A stretch of DNA of 55,054 nucleotides from Acidobacteriota bacterium (lineage in GTDB: Bacteria; Acidobacteriota; Terriglobia; Acidiferrales; UBA7541): positions 1 to 55,054 of the forward strand of contig JABCYZ010000041.1 in NCBI GenBank assembly GCA_013289955.1, written 5' to 3'. The notes under the pieces were generated by a model that saw only the letters and a program-made list of their open reading frames with translations, was not told where the DNA came from and made no database searches. The translations under genes were made by a program, and so were the position numbers. Below, piece by piece: positions 16,253 through 24,753 of this stretch (the first letter of the stretch is position 1; every line of letters begins with the position of its first letter).

Positions 16253-16729
16253 ATGGGACTGGATATCACCACCGCCGAGTATCGCGCGCTGGCTGAATTG
16301 CGTTACCGCATCCGCCATTTTTTGCGCGAAGGTGATGCGAAGGCCCGGGCCGTGGGGCTCGAGCCCCAGCAGTACCTGATGCTGCTCGCCATTCGCGGCC
16401 TCCCCGAAGGCAGCGAGGCTACCATCCAGACGCTTGCGGAGAGACTCGCGCTAAAACACCACAGCGCCGTGGAACTCATCGACCGCCTCGAGATACACGG
16501 ATATGTTCGCAGAACCCGAAGCAGGGATGACCGCCGTCGCGTATTCGTTTCCCTCTTGCCGCGTGGTGATCGCCTCCTCGAACAAGTCGCGCAGAACCGC
16601 ATCAGCGAACTGCGCACGAGCGGAGAAGCACTGGTCGGTGCCATCGAAGCTCTGCTTGAGCGCAGGCGGCACAATGGAAACAATCAAAAGAAAGCAGCCA
16701 AGAGGGAAGTGCGAGACAAACGTGACTGA
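16253..16729 (+). CDS. MarR-family transcriptional regulator
   Basis: A 158-residue winged-helix regulator. The recognition region is ATIQTLAERLALKHHSAVELIDRLEIHGYVRRTRSRDDRRRVFVSLLPRG, with the wing DDRRRVFVSL typical of MarR proteins, and long helices at both ends for dimerisation. The C-terminus is very basic. No Shine-Dalgarno sequence precedes the ATG; a TATACT -10-like box ends 6 bases upstream, suggesting a leaderless mRNA. The start of the first ClC gene overlaps its stop, so it probably represses its own operon and responds to a ligand linked to ClC function (acid or halide stress would be a guess). Confidence 0.92.
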   Translation: MGLDITTAEYRALAELRYRIRHFLREGDAKARAVGLEPQQYLMLLAIRGLPEGSEATIQTLAERLALKHHSAVELIDRLEIHGYVRRTRSRDDRRRVFVSLLPRGDRLLEQVAQNRISELRTSGEALVGAIEALLERRRHNGNNQKKAAKREVRDKRD

Positions 16730-18575
16730 CGAAAACCAGAAAACCAGCGCCCAGACAAAGTCCAGCAAGGGAACCCGCCATCACAACGAAGAGTTGGGAG
16801 ACTTCACAACTACATTACGCGTAGTCCCGATCTCTTGCCTGGCCATGGTCATCGGGGTTCTCTGCGCGTTCGTCGCTCTGGTACTGCTCCGTTTGATCGG
16901 ACTCTTTACCAACCTCTTTTATTTTGGCCGCTGGAACACGGCCATGGTTTCTCCCGCAGGCAACCATTTGGGTTACTACAGTGTTTTCATTCCGATCGGC
17001 GGCGCCCTGATCATCGGCGTGATGGCGCGCTATGGTTCGGAACGGATCCGCGGCCACGGTATTCCGGAAGCCATCGAAGCGATTTTGATCAATGGCAGCC
17101 GCGTCGAACCGAAAGTCGCGTTTCTCAAGCCGATCTCTTCCGCGATTTCCATCGGTTCCGGCGGCCCGTTCGGCGCGGAAGGGCCGATCATTATGACGGG
17201 CGGCGCGTTCGGCTCCATGATCGCGCAGCTTTTCCATCTGACGAGCGCAGAGCGGAAAACACTCCTCGTAGCGGGAGCGGCGGGCGGAATGTCCGCCACA
17301 TTCGCTACTCCGGTCGCCGCGGTGTTGCTCGCCGTTGAACTGCTGCTCTTTGAATGGAAACCTCGCAGCCTGATCCCCGTCGCACTGGCCAGCGCCGTCG
17401 CCGCCGTCGCCCGGCGATACCTTCTGGGATTCGGCCCGCTGTTTCCGGTACCCGAGCATCCGCTCTTTATCGGCCCAAAAGCTCTGCTCGGATGCGCCCT
17501 TGTGGGGCTTCTCGCGGGAATCCTGTCCGCGCTTCTGACGCTCTCTGTTTATGCAGCGGAGGATGCATTTCAACATCTCAAAATTCACTGGATGTGGTGG
17601 CCGGCCATCGGCGGTCTGGCCATTGGAATCGGCGGTTTGATTTTCCCCCAGGCTCTGGGCGTCGGCTACGACACGATCGGCGCACTGCTCGAGGGCAGTG
17701 TCACCACCAAGGTGATTCTTGGCGTGCTGCTTGTGAAGTGGTTTATATGGTCGGTCTCGCTCGGTTCTGGAACCTCCGGCGGCGTTCTGGCTCCGCTTTT
17801 GATGATGGGTGGCGCCCTCGGCGGCATGGAAGCGATGTTTCTGCCGAATGAGGGCGCCGGTTTCTGGCCGCTCATCAGCATGGGCGCGATTCTTGGCGGC
17901 ACGATGCGCTCGCCGTTCACAAGCATCGTGTTTGCTTTCGAGCTGACTCATGACGCAAATGTCTTCTTGCCGCTCCTGGTTGGCAGCGTGATCGCGCATG
18001 CCTTCACGGTCTTGACGCTGAAAAGGTCGATCTTGACCGAGAAAGTCGCCCGGCGCGGCTTTCACCTCAGCCGCGAATACGCCGTCGACCCGCTGGAAAT
18101 TCTCTTTGTCCGCGAAGTCATGCGTTCGAACGTCGTCGCTTTATCCGCGACGGCCACAGCAGGCGAAACCCTGAAAAAGGTCAACACAGACCATCGCCAA
18201 ACCCAGCGTCTCCTTCCGGTTGTGGATGGCGAAGGCAAACTGGTCGGCGTGTTGACGCGCAGGGACATACGCGAACGGATCGAACTGGAAGGAGATGCCG
18301 CTTTGGGGCGTCCGCTGCGCGATTTCGTGCGGGCAAGCACGGTTGAAACGCGTCCGGACGAAATCCTGCGCGTGGTTGTCTATCGAATGGCGGAAAAGAG
18401 TGTAACGCGCCTGCCGGTGATCGAGCCCGCCACCGGAAAATTCCTTGGACTCGTCTCTCTGGATGATTTGCTCAAGGCGCGAGCCCGGCACCTCGAAGAA
18501 GAGCGCCGCCGCGAGCAAACCTTGAAACTGAAGTTTTTCTTCCCGGGCAAACGGGCAGATCTGCCGGTAAGGTGA
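16722..18575 (+). CDS. ClC-family chloride channel/antiporter with CBS pair (first copy)
   Basis: About 617 residues: a hydrophilic N-terminus, a ClC membrane domain and two C-terminal CBS domains (REVMRSNVVALSATATAG and later TRLPVIEPATGKFLGLVSLDDLL). Signature segments are RGHGIPEA (in place of GSGIP), GSGGPFGAEGPIIM (gating Glu kept, the preceding Arg of GREGP replaced by Ala) and GTSGGVLAPLLMMGG (GxFxP with Leu for Phe). An acidic residue in LLFEWKP aligns with the proton glutamate of exchangers, so H+/anion antiport is possible. The GTG at 16722 overlaps marR by 8 bases; an ATG at 16674 is the alternative. The same frame extends to 16503, inside marR, and is not used. The filter substitutions suggest anion selectivity different from chloride. 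Confidence 0.92.
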   Translation: MTDENQKTSAQTKSSKGTRHHNEELGDFTTTLRVVPISCLAMVIGVLCAFVALVLLRLIGLFTNLFYFGRWNTAMVSPAGNHLGYYSVFIPIGGALIIGVMARYGSERIRGHGIPEAIEAILINGSRVEPKVAFLKPISSAISIGSGGPFGAEGPIIMTGGAFGSMIAQLFHLTSAERKTLLVAGAAGGMSATFATPVAAVLLAVELLLFEWKPRSLIPVALASAVAAVARRYLLGFGPLFPVPEHPLFIGPKALLGCALVGLLAGILSALLTLSVYAAEDAFQHLKIHWMWWPAIGGLAIGIGGLIFPQALGVGYDTIGALLEGSVTTKVILGVLLVKWFIWSVSLGSGTSGGVLAPLLMMGGALGGMEAMFLPNEGAGFWPLISMGAILGGTMRSPFTSIVFAFELTHDANVFLPLLVGSVIAHAFTVLTLKRSILTEKVARRGFHLSREYAVDPLEILFVREVMRSNVVALSATATAGETLKKVNTDHRQTQRLLPVVDGEGKLVGVLTRRDIRERIELEGDAALGRPLRDFVRASTVETRPDEILRVVVYRMAEKSVTRLPVIEPATGKFLGLVSLDDLLKARARHLEEERRREQTLKLKFFFPGKRADLPVR

Positions 18576-20314
18576 CGGAGGCCGTGGAACAAACGCAGAC
18601 CAGCTGGTGGAAATCTCCCCGCCGATACTGGAACGCACTCCTTCAGGAGCGCGAAGAACAAGTCTTCCTCATCCTGACGCTGCTGATTGGCGCTCTCGTT
18701 GGTTTGATGGCCGTCGCTTTTATCCTCTTAACCGAGCGAGTCGGCATGCGCCTCTACCCTGCTGGCGGGGCCGCCTGGCATCGTGTCCTTATCCCGGTTA
18801 CGGGCTCCTTAATCATGGGGTATCTGCTCTACCGCTATTTTCCGGATGCGCGGGGTAGTGGCGTTCCACAAACGAAGGCAGCTCTCTACGCGCGGGAAGG
18901 CCGGATTACTGCAGCCACCATGTTCGGGAAGTTCTTCTGCACCTCCGCCACGCTAGCCAGCGGAATCCCGCTGGGACGCGAAGGCCCTACCGTGCAAGTT
19001 GGCGCCGGCATAGCTTCGGTTCTGGGCCGCAATCTCGGCTTGCGTCCCGAAAAAGTGAAGGCGCTCATCCCCGTGGCCGCCGCCGCGGCCATCGCCGCCG
19101 CGTTTAACACGCCCTTGGCGGCAGTGCTCTTTGCCCTCGAAGAAATCGTCGGCGATCTTCATGCTCCCGTGTTGGGTTCGGTCGTTCTAGCCTCGGCCAC
19201 TTCCTGGGGCGTGCTGCGGCTCTTGCTGGGCAACGATCCACTTTTCAGAGTGCCGCAATACCAGCTCGTCCATCCTTGGGAATTCGCGATCTACGCTGTG
19301 CTCGGCGTAGCCGGCGGCCTCGTGTCGGCGGCCTTCACAAAGCTTTTGCTCGGGATGCGAGAACGTTTCCTGCAATTTCCTCGCAAGACGCTTCCGTTCC
19401 AGCCCGTGATCGGCGGCCTGCTGGTCGGAGTGATGGGCTGGTTCGTGCCCCAAGTTCTGGGTGTCGGCTATGAACATGTGGGTGCCGTTCTAAACGGCCA
19501 AATGGCCCTCCGCCTCATGGTCCTGCTCCTCGTTCTAAAACTCTTTGCCGTAACCACCAGCTACGCTTCCGGTAACGCCGGCGGCATTTTCGGTCCTAGT
19601 CTCTTTCTTGGGGCCATGCTCGGCGGCGCCATAGGCACCGTGGCCCACACCCTTCTGCCAAACCACGTAGCGACGCCAGGGGCCTATGCCCTCGTTGGAA
19701 TGGGCACGGCTTTCGCCGGAATCGTGCGAGCACCGATGACTTCCGTGGTTATGATCTTTGAAATTACCCGCGACTATGCCGTCATCGTTCCGCTGATGAT
19801 CTCGAACCTCATTAGTTTCTTCATTGCCTCGCGTCTCCAGAAACAACCCATCTATGAATCACTCGCGCGCCAAGACGGCATTCACCTTCCGAGCGCCGAA
19901 TCACGCCAGCAGGAGAGTCACCTGCAGGTCATCCTGGCCATGCGTCCGGCCACGCACATCCTGGCCGCGGATATGACCGTCGAGCAAGCTCTAGAGAAGA
20001 TCCGGTCGAGCGACTCCACCTCTTGGCCCGTTAGCGACGAGCGAGGCCTGATCGGCGTATTGAGTTTTGGCAAACTCCAATTGGCCGCGACGCCTGGCTC
20101 CGAGACGAAACAACTCAAGGAACTCCTCGACGGGAATGACTTCCCGCATCTCCATGTGGACCATCCCCTTGGTCTTGCGCTTGAACGCATGGGCGCGTAT
20201 CAAGTAAACGCGCTTCCGGTGGTCAACCGCGCCAATATTCACAAACTGGAAGGCATCGTCACATTGAAGGACGTTCTCGCTCTCTATGGAGTTGGGCCTC
20301 GAGGCGAAGTGTAA
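18572..20314 (+). CDS. ClC-family chloride channel/antiporter with CBS pair (second copy)
   Basis: A 580-residue ClC protein overlapping the first copy by 4 bases (GTGA). It has the canonical filter motifs RGSGVPQTK, GREGPTVQVG and GNAGGIFGPSLFLGAMLGG, and ALEEIVGD at the proton-glutamate position. The C-terminus carries two CBS domains (ILAADMTVEQALEKI and VNALPVVNRANIHKLEGIVTLKDVLALYG). It is clearly diverged from the upstream copy, which has substituted filter residues, so the pair is an old duplication or a heterodimer rather than a recent repeat. ClC proteins are dimers, and obligate co-translation would favour assembly of a mixed dimer. Confidence 0.94.
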   Translation: MTEAVEQTQTSWWKSPRRYWNALLQEREEQVFLILTLLIGALVGLMAVAFILLTERVGMRLYPAGGAAWHRVLIPVTGSLIMGYLLYRYFPDARGSGVPQTKAALYAREGRITAATMFGKFFCTSATLASGIPLGREGPTVQVGAGIASVLGRNLGLRPEKVKALIPVAAAAAIAAAFNTPLAAVLFALEEIVGDLHAPVLGSVVLASATSWGVLRLLLGNDPLFRVPQYQLVHPWEFAIYAVLGVAGGLVSAAFTKLLLGMRERFLQFPRKTLPFQPVIGGLLVGVMGWFVPQVLGVGYEHVGAVLNGQMALRLMVLLLVLKLFAVTTSYASGNAGGIFGPSLFLGAMLGGAIGTVAHTLLPNHVATPGAYALVGMGTAFAGIVRAPMTSVVMIFEITRDYAVIVPLMISNLISFFIASRLQKQPIYESLARQDGIHLPSAESRQQESHLQVILAMRPATHILAADMTVEQALEKIRSSDSTSWPVSDERGLIGVLSFGKLQLAATPGSETKQLKELLDGNDFPHLHVDHPLGLALERMGAYQVNALPVVNRANIHKLEGIVTLKDVLALYGVGPRGEV

Positions 20315-20482
20315 TCAAGGAGGGCTTTGCTGGAAGCTTTCCTGAAGTTTCTATCGGCACGATGCTGCCATGCGGTCCTCTCCCCAAGAAACCCCAAGTG
20401 CTCCATTGACTTAGGTTTAGCCGCTGTGTTACCGATAAGTGCGCTCTATTGGGGTCATTTTGCCTCCACTAGGGCGCCTCGA

Positions 20483-20959
20483 ATGGGCACAGACCCCAAG
20501 CACCTCGAAATCACGCTGGAGACGCAAGTCGAAAGCGTAAATCTTGCCGAGGAGATGTGTATCCGCGTTGCCGAAGCTGCTGGTTTTGGCGAGGACGATT
20601 GCTACAAAATCGGTATGAGCGTGCGTGAAGGTGTTATCAACGCCTTTCATTATGGCAATCAGGAGCGCCCCGAAAAGAAGATTCATCTGGCCGTCGATCT
20701 CACTGGCGACAAAATGATCATCCACGTCCTGGATGAGGGCACAGGTTTCACCCTCGCGAGCGTGCCCGATCCGCTGGCCGAAGAAAATCTTCTCAGCACT
20801 TCCGGGCGTGGCATCTTCCTCATGCGCGCATTTATGGACGAGTTCGACGTGGTGGCAGGACGCACCGGGGGTGCGGAAATCGTCATGGCAAAAAAGCTGC
20901 CCTTGCAAGATAACCCGGGAACGAATGGCCAGGGCACGTCACCGCATCAAGGAGCCTAA
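20483..20959 (+). CDS. Anti-sigma factor kinase, RsbW/SpoIIAB-type (HATPase_c_2)
   Basis: A 158-residue GHKL ATPase. The N-box is REGVINAFHYGN (E49, N53), then DEGTGF (G1-type) and GRGIFLMRAFMDEF (G2). RsbW-type kinases bind a sigma factor and phosphorylate a STAS antagonist, and the STAS gene follows 8 bases downstream, a classic partner-switch pair. No sigma factor is present here. I chose the ATG at 20483 (MGTDPKHLEITLET); the frame runs back to 20327, but that part lacks domain character. A SpoIIE-type phosphatase at 34.2 kb could complete the circuit. Confidence 0.92.
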   Translation: MGTDPKHLEITLETQVESVNLAEEMCIRVAEAAGFGEDDCYKIGMSVREGVINAFHYGNQERPEKKIHLAVDLTGDKMIIHVLDEGTGFTLASVPDPLAEENLLSTSGRGIFLMRAFMDEFDVVAGRTGGAEIVMAKKLPLQDNPGTNGQGTSPHQGA

Positions 20960-20967
20960 GGAAAATC

Positions 20968-21312
20968 ATGCCCTTACGCGCAACGCATCGGGATGCCGGT
21001 CAAGCCACGGTCGTCGACCTCAGCGGGAAAATCACGCTTGGGGAGGGCAGCGCATTGCTGCGCAAGACGGTCCGTGGGCTTCTGGATGAAAAGCGTATCC
21101 ACATCGTGCTTAATCTTGGGGACGTGGATTATATCGATAGCTCGGGCATCGGCGAGCTCGTCAGTGCCTACACCACCGCAAAGGGCCGCGGCGGCGAACT
21201 GAAATTGTTGCACCTGACCAAGAAAGTGCACGACCTCCTGCAGCTCACGAAGCTCTACACCGTCTTCGACGTTTATACCGAAGAGAGCGCCGCCCTGAAC
21301 AGTTTTCAGTAG
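20968..21312 (+). CDS. STAS-domain anti-anti-sigma factor (RsbV/SpoIIAA-type)
   Basis: A 114-residue STAS protein: GQATVVDLSGKITLGEGSALLRKTV opens the fold, and DVDYIDSSGIGELV carries the phosphoacceptor Ser (S58/S59 in DSSG). When dephosphorylated it would bind the neighbouring kinase and free a sigma factor or other client. It lies 8 bases after the kinase gene, in the usual order reversed relative to the B. subtilis rsbV-rsbW pair. The GxG after the Ser and the C-terminal VFDVYTEE are normal. Confidence 0.93.
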   Translation: MPLRATHRDAGQATVVDLSGKITLGEGSALLRKTVRGLLDEKRIHIVLNLGDVDYIDSSGIGELVSAYTTAKGRGGELKLLHLTKKVHDLLQLTKLYTVFDVYTEESAALNSFQ

Positions 21313-21395
21313 TTGACGCTGCGGCAAAGCAGGCAGCCGGCCACCTGCATTATCCGCCGCTCGCATCCTGCGCGCTCCTGCGGCACAATTCCCAG

Positions 21396-22565
21396 GTGGC
21401 CCTTCCAGCCAATTCCGTGCGAACCGCCGCCGATACCAGGTGGATTGTTGAGCGCGCAAGCGCTCTCGGGTTTGACCTGTGCGGGGTCGCGCGCGCCGAC
21501 AAGTTTCCCGAGCCGGAGCTCAGAGAAGAGTGGCTCGCTCGTGGCTACGCCGGTGAAATGAAGTATCTCGGAGACGAACGCCGCGGCCATCCTCACAGCG
21601 CAATGCCCGGGATCCGGAGCGTAATCATCTGCGCCCTGAATTACAATTCCAGCGCGCCACGATCCGTCGAAGCGCTTCCACTGGATCAAACCGAACCGCG
21701 CGGCTGGATTTCCCGCTACGCCTGGGGACAGGACTACCACGAAGTCCTCAAGCACAAGCTAGAGTCCCTCGCCCACAGCCTCCCCGAACGCTTTGACCAG
21801 CCCCATGAAGCGCGCATCTACGCCGATACGGGCCCATGGGACGAACGCGTCTTCGCCAAATACGCCGGCCTCGGCTGGCTCGGGAAAAACACTCTTCTGC
21901 TAAACGCCAAGCTCGGCTCGTGGTTTTTTCTCGGCGTCATTCCCACCACGCTCGATCTCTCGCCCTCGCTAGGCCCGGCCGACCTGCCTGCCCCGGATCT
22001 CTGCGGCTCCTGCACCAGATGCATTGACGCCTGCCCGACCGGAGCGCTCGTCGAGCCCTACGTGATGGACGCACGCCTGTGCATCTCCTACTTAACGATC
22101 GAACTTCGCGGACCGATACCAGCGCCCTTGCGCGAACCCGTGGGCCGGCACGTTTTCGGCTGCGACATTTGTCAGGATGTCTGTCCGTGGAATCGGCGAG
22201 CCCCGATAACACTGGCTCCGGAGTTTCAGCCAAGAGTTTTCCGACAAGGCACAGAAAATCAGCCGGGGGAGGCGCCTTCTGGCATTGCGGATGGAGCCGA
22301 TGAGGAATCTCTCTTCTTGCCGCGCCTCGAGTGGCTGGCGGCGATGAACGAGGAACAATTCCGCGCGGTCTTTCGGGGCAGTCCCGTCAAGCGCGCGAAA
22401 TGGCGAGGCCTGGTACGCAACGCCTGCGTGGCCCTCGGCAATTCCGTCCTCCCGCGTGGCTCGCACCATCGCGAAAGGATTTCTGCACTTCTTACACGGC
22501 TCTCGGCCTCCAGGGAGCCCTTGATCGCGGAATCTGCCCAATGGGCTCTTTCGCGCATCCAATAA
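21396..22565 (+). CDS. queG: Epoxyqueuosine reductase QueG
   Basis: QueG is a cobalamin-dependent enzyme that carries out the last step of queuosine synthesis in tRNA. The two ferredoxin-like 4Fe-4S motifs CGSCTRCIDACPTGAL and CDICQDVCPWNR are intact, and WLGKNTLLL, YADTGPWDERVFAKYAGLG and the N-terminal DLCGVARAD segments are family hallmarks. At 389 residues the length is normal and includes the C-terminal HEAT-like part (RNACVALGNS). The start is a GTG at 21396. A weak -10-like CACAAT ends 6 bases upstream and no Shine-Dalgarno sequence is seen, so it may be leaderless. It lies 83 bases after the STAS gene. Confidence 0.96.
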   Translation: MALPANSVRTAADTRWIVERASALGFDLCGVARADKFPEPELREEWLARGYAGEMKYLGDERRGHPHSAMPGIRSVIICALNYNSSAPRSVEALPLDQTEPRGWISRYAWGQDYHEVLKHKLESLAHSLPERFDQPHEARIYADTGPWDERVFAKYAGLGWLGKNTLLLNAKLGSWFFLGVIPTTLDLSPSLGPADLPAPDLCGSCTRCIDACPTGALVEPYVMDARLCISYLTIELRGPIPAPLREPVGRHVFGCDICQDVCPWNRRAPITLAPEFQPRVFRQGTENQPGEAPSGIADGADEESLFLPRLEWLAAMNEEQFRAVFRGSPVKRAKWRGLVRNACVALGNSVLPRGSHHRERISALLTRLSASREPLIAESAQWALSRIQ

Positions 22566-22634
22566 CCGTGGCGAGTTGAGAGCTTTTGCTGCTTCCGCCT
22601 GAGCCGTGCCAATCGCCCCGCTTTCAGAGTGGCA

Positions 22635-22698
22635 TTGAGCCGTCTCCGGCTTGAGCAGTATGATACATCCGGTTGATTGAGCAGCATGCTACAGTCGG
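22635..22698 (+). promoter_or_regulatory. Candidate promoter and imperfect direct repeat upstream of the superoxide dismutase
   Basis: TTGAGC (22635-22640), an 18-base spacer and TATGAT (22659-22664) make a plausible sigma-70 promoter about 70 bases before the sod ATG. An imperfect direct repeat of about 22 bases, starting TTGAGCAG, occurs at 22651 and 22677 (26-base period, about 18 of 22 identical), overlapping the -10 box and the transcript start. It could be a regulator site; nothing identifies the regulator. Confidence 0.4.
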
Positions 22699-22733
22699 CT
22701 ACTTGGCCAGCCTCCTCGCCGCAGGAGATCCCC

Positions 22734-23483
22734 ATGGACCGCCGGAAATTCCTGGTACACACCGGGGTTGTCGGTGCGGGATTGCTTGGAGCGAGCAGCG
22801 GCGCTGCTGCGGCATTACGCTCCGGCACCGCATCAAATTTTGCATCAAATCTCAAACTGGAGGAAGAACCCGTGGCATTCACCGTCCCACCTTTGCCTTA
22901 CTCATTCGACGCACTCGAACCCTACATCGACGCCAAAACTATGGAAATACATCACGACAAGCACCATGGCGCCTACGTCACCAACCTGAACAAGGCTCTC
23001 GATGGCCACGCCGATCTCCAAGCCAAATCGCTTGAAGACCTTCTGAAGAATCTCGACAGCATTCCGGAGAACATTCGCGGCGCCGTCCGCAACAATGCCG
23101 GCGGCCACTGGAACCATTCTCTCTTCTGGACGCAAATGAAAAAGGGCGGCGGCGGAGAACCGGGTGGCGATCTTGGCGCGGCCATCACTTCGACGTTCGG
23201 CTCCTTCTCTGGTTTCCAGGAAAAATTTGCCGCCGCAGGACTTGGCCGCTTTGGTTCGGGCTGGGCTTGGCTCCTTGTCAAGGATGGCAAGCTCGCCATC
23301 GATTCGACGCCGAATCAGGACACGCCCATTTCGCTCGGCGCTAAAGCTGTTCTCGGTATTGACGTTTGGGAGCACGCCTACTACTTGAAGTATCAAAACG
23401 TGCGCGCGGATTACATCAAAGCCTGGTGGAACGTTGTCAACTGGGACTCCGCCGCCCAGCACTACTCCGCCGCGAAGAAATAA
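22734..23483 (+). CDS. Exported Fe/Mn superoxide dismutase with Tat-like signal
   Basis: An iron/manganese SOD of 249 residues, about 45 longer than cytoplasmic forms because of an N-terminal signal (MDRRKFLVHTGVVGAGLLGA) with twin arginines and a hydrophobic stretch, which fits Tat export of a prefolded metalloenzyme. Metal ligands are in HHDKHHGAYV, NNAGGHWNHSLFW and the GIDVWEHAYYLKY motif (Asp and His). It dismutates superoxide outside the cytoplasm. The ATG at 22734 follows AGGAG; the frame also runs to 22677, but that start would bury the Tat motif. Whether iron or manganese is used cannot be decided. A long hairpin follows the stop. Confidence 0.94.
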   Translation: MDRRKFLVHTGVVGAGLLGASSGAAAALRSGTASNFASNLKLEEEPVAFTVPPLPYSFDALEPYIDAKTMEIHHDKHHGAYVTNLNKALDGHADLQAKSLEDLLKNLDSIPENIRGAVRNNAGGHWNHSLFWTQMKKGGGGEPGGDLGAAITSTFGSFSGFQEKFAAAGLGRFGSGWAWLLVKDGKLAIDSTPNQDTPISLGAKAVLGIDVWEHAYYLKYQNVRADYIKAWWNVVNWDSAAQHYSAAKK

Positions 23484-23506
23484 CTAGCACGCGGACGTAT
23501 CGGCAC

Positions 23507-23548
23507 AAAAATGCAAGGGCCCGGTCCAACTTGGACCGGGCCCTTGCA
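23507..23548 (-). terminator. Long perfect hairpin between convergent sod and luxR
   Basis: TGCAAGGGCCCGGTCC and its complement form a stem of at least 16 bp with an AACTT loop (arms 23512-23529 and 23531-23548). On the minus strand it is followed by TTTTT (23511-23507), so it is a strong intrinsic terminator for the luxR gene; on the plus strand no T run follows directly, but the hairpin may still protect or stop the sod mRNA. Confidence 0.85.
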
Positions 23549-23578
23549 GTGCTCTCACTCTGTCTCTCTAGTTTTAAA

Positions 23579-24205
23579 TCAGGCCATCATCGGCCGCTTC
23601 GCCAGGGGAACCAGGCTGCCGCCATGCGAGCCGTTGCTGTAGCTCTGCGGCACCGCGGCAAACTTGCGCGCTTCCCGGGCCGCGACAGGCATTGGCATGG
23701 GCATTGGGCCGAGAGTGTTACGCGAGGCCTCGCGCACCAGCTCCATGCGCCCCCGCACGCGGAATTTGGCCAGCAGCGACGACACGTGAAATTTCACCGT
23801 GCGTTCGGAAAGATTCAACGTCGCGGCGATCTCTTTGTTGGCCAAGCTTTTCATCACCCCGCCAAGCACTTCTTCTTCGCGGCGTGTAAGCTTCACGGCA
23901 CTGCCGACGGAATGGCCGGCCTGCAGCAGTTTTTCCGCCTTCTCGGTCAGGCCTTCCAGAAGGTCACTTTCCGCTTTGACCATGACCACGTAGTCGTTTG
24001 GAGATTGCCCTCTCACCATACAGTGCATCGCCAGAAGACCAGCGGCCTGGTCCACGGGGAAGCATCCGTCAGGGCCTGCTTCCACATGAAAGTGTGTTAC
24101 GCCAGTGTTTCTTTCATAGAAGTAATAATGATCGCGAGGAATTGCCGGGCGGGGACTGCTCAAAGTATGATGCTGTTCACTTCTCCTGATAAGCTTCACA
24201 CGCAC
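23579..24205 (-). CDS. LuxR-type HTH transcriptional regulator
   Basis: A 208-residue protein whose C-terminal half has a clear LuxR/FixJ helix-turn-helix: LTRREEEVLGGVMKSLANKEIAATLNLSERTVKFHVSSLLAKF. The N-terminal part (about 95 residues, with DHYYFYERNTGVTHFHVE and later a LEGLTEKAEKLLQAG helix) is not a recognisable receiver domain: no conserved phosphoacceptor Asp pattern is seen, so it is probably a ligand-sensing or orphan regulator. The tail after the HTH (about 45 residues, PMPMPMPVAA and basic) is unusual. The start, a GTG at 24205, is uncertain. It is convergent with sod and shares its hairpin terminator. Confidence 0.85.
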   Translation of the reverse strand: MRVKLIRRSEQHHTLSSPRPAIPRDHYYFYERNTGVTHFHVEAGPDGCFPVDQAAGLLAMHCMVRGQSPNDYVVMVKAESDLLEGLTEKAEKLLQAGHSVGSAVKLTRREEEVLGGVMKSLANKEIAATLNLSERTVKFHVSSLLAKFRVRGRMELVREASRNTLGPMPMPMPVAAREARKFAAVPQSYSNGSHGGSLVPLAKRPMMA

Positions 24206-24753
24206 CCCTCAGTATGCAGCCTCGTGGGACAACCGAAGCTTTTCTTTTAGATTGAGCCTCCCCGTCGGGAGACAAGCTGCATTGCGTAGGCAAATGGCCG
24301 AGTAAGAAGCCAAAACAGGGGCTGAGGACCCGGTACCTGGATATACAGCAGTACTGCACCGAGCTGCGAGAAGGAGCTCCCTGCCCGTTCGCCTGCGTTT
24401 TCACTCCGAACCGCTCCATCTGTGCACTTTTTCTTCCGAATTCCGGATACCACAACTCGTTAAGAAAGGAGTACTTAGACGGGCCCTCGACGCCTGCTCG
24501 CGGCCCCTCGCGGGTAGTAATTGCATGGTACGCGAAATTTTTCCATGACGACTCAGGCCTTCAGAAAAGTGAGTCCATTCCGGAACAGGAATGCGCGGAT
24601 CGCAGACGATGAAGAACTCGGCAAGCTAAAAAGTCTATGCGTCTAAGGTCTGCGATTTGCTCTTTCCTAGGGAAAATTGCCTGTGGAAAACTCCCTGTGG
24701 AAATCTTCCCTGTGGAAATCTCGCTTGGATTCCATCGCGCGGAACTCGGCTTT
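24206..24753. other. Noncoding gap with a short tandem repeat
   Basis: No convincing gene is seen. A minus-strand frame at 24177-24455 and others here look like chance frames. The region holds a small hairpin (CTCCC-CGTC-GGGAG, about 24256-24269) near the luxR start and the tandem repeat listed separately next to the glycosyltransferase stop. Confidence 0.55.
24666..24723. repeat. Short tandem repeat, CCTGTGGAAAWCT units of 14-15 bases
   Basis: Three near-identical units start with CCTGTGG at 24680, 24694 and 24709, with a fourth degenerate unit (CCTAGGGAAAATTG) before them. They lie just 3' of the glycosyltransferase gene on its strand. This looks like local slippage duplication; no function is apparent. 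Confidence 0.65.
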
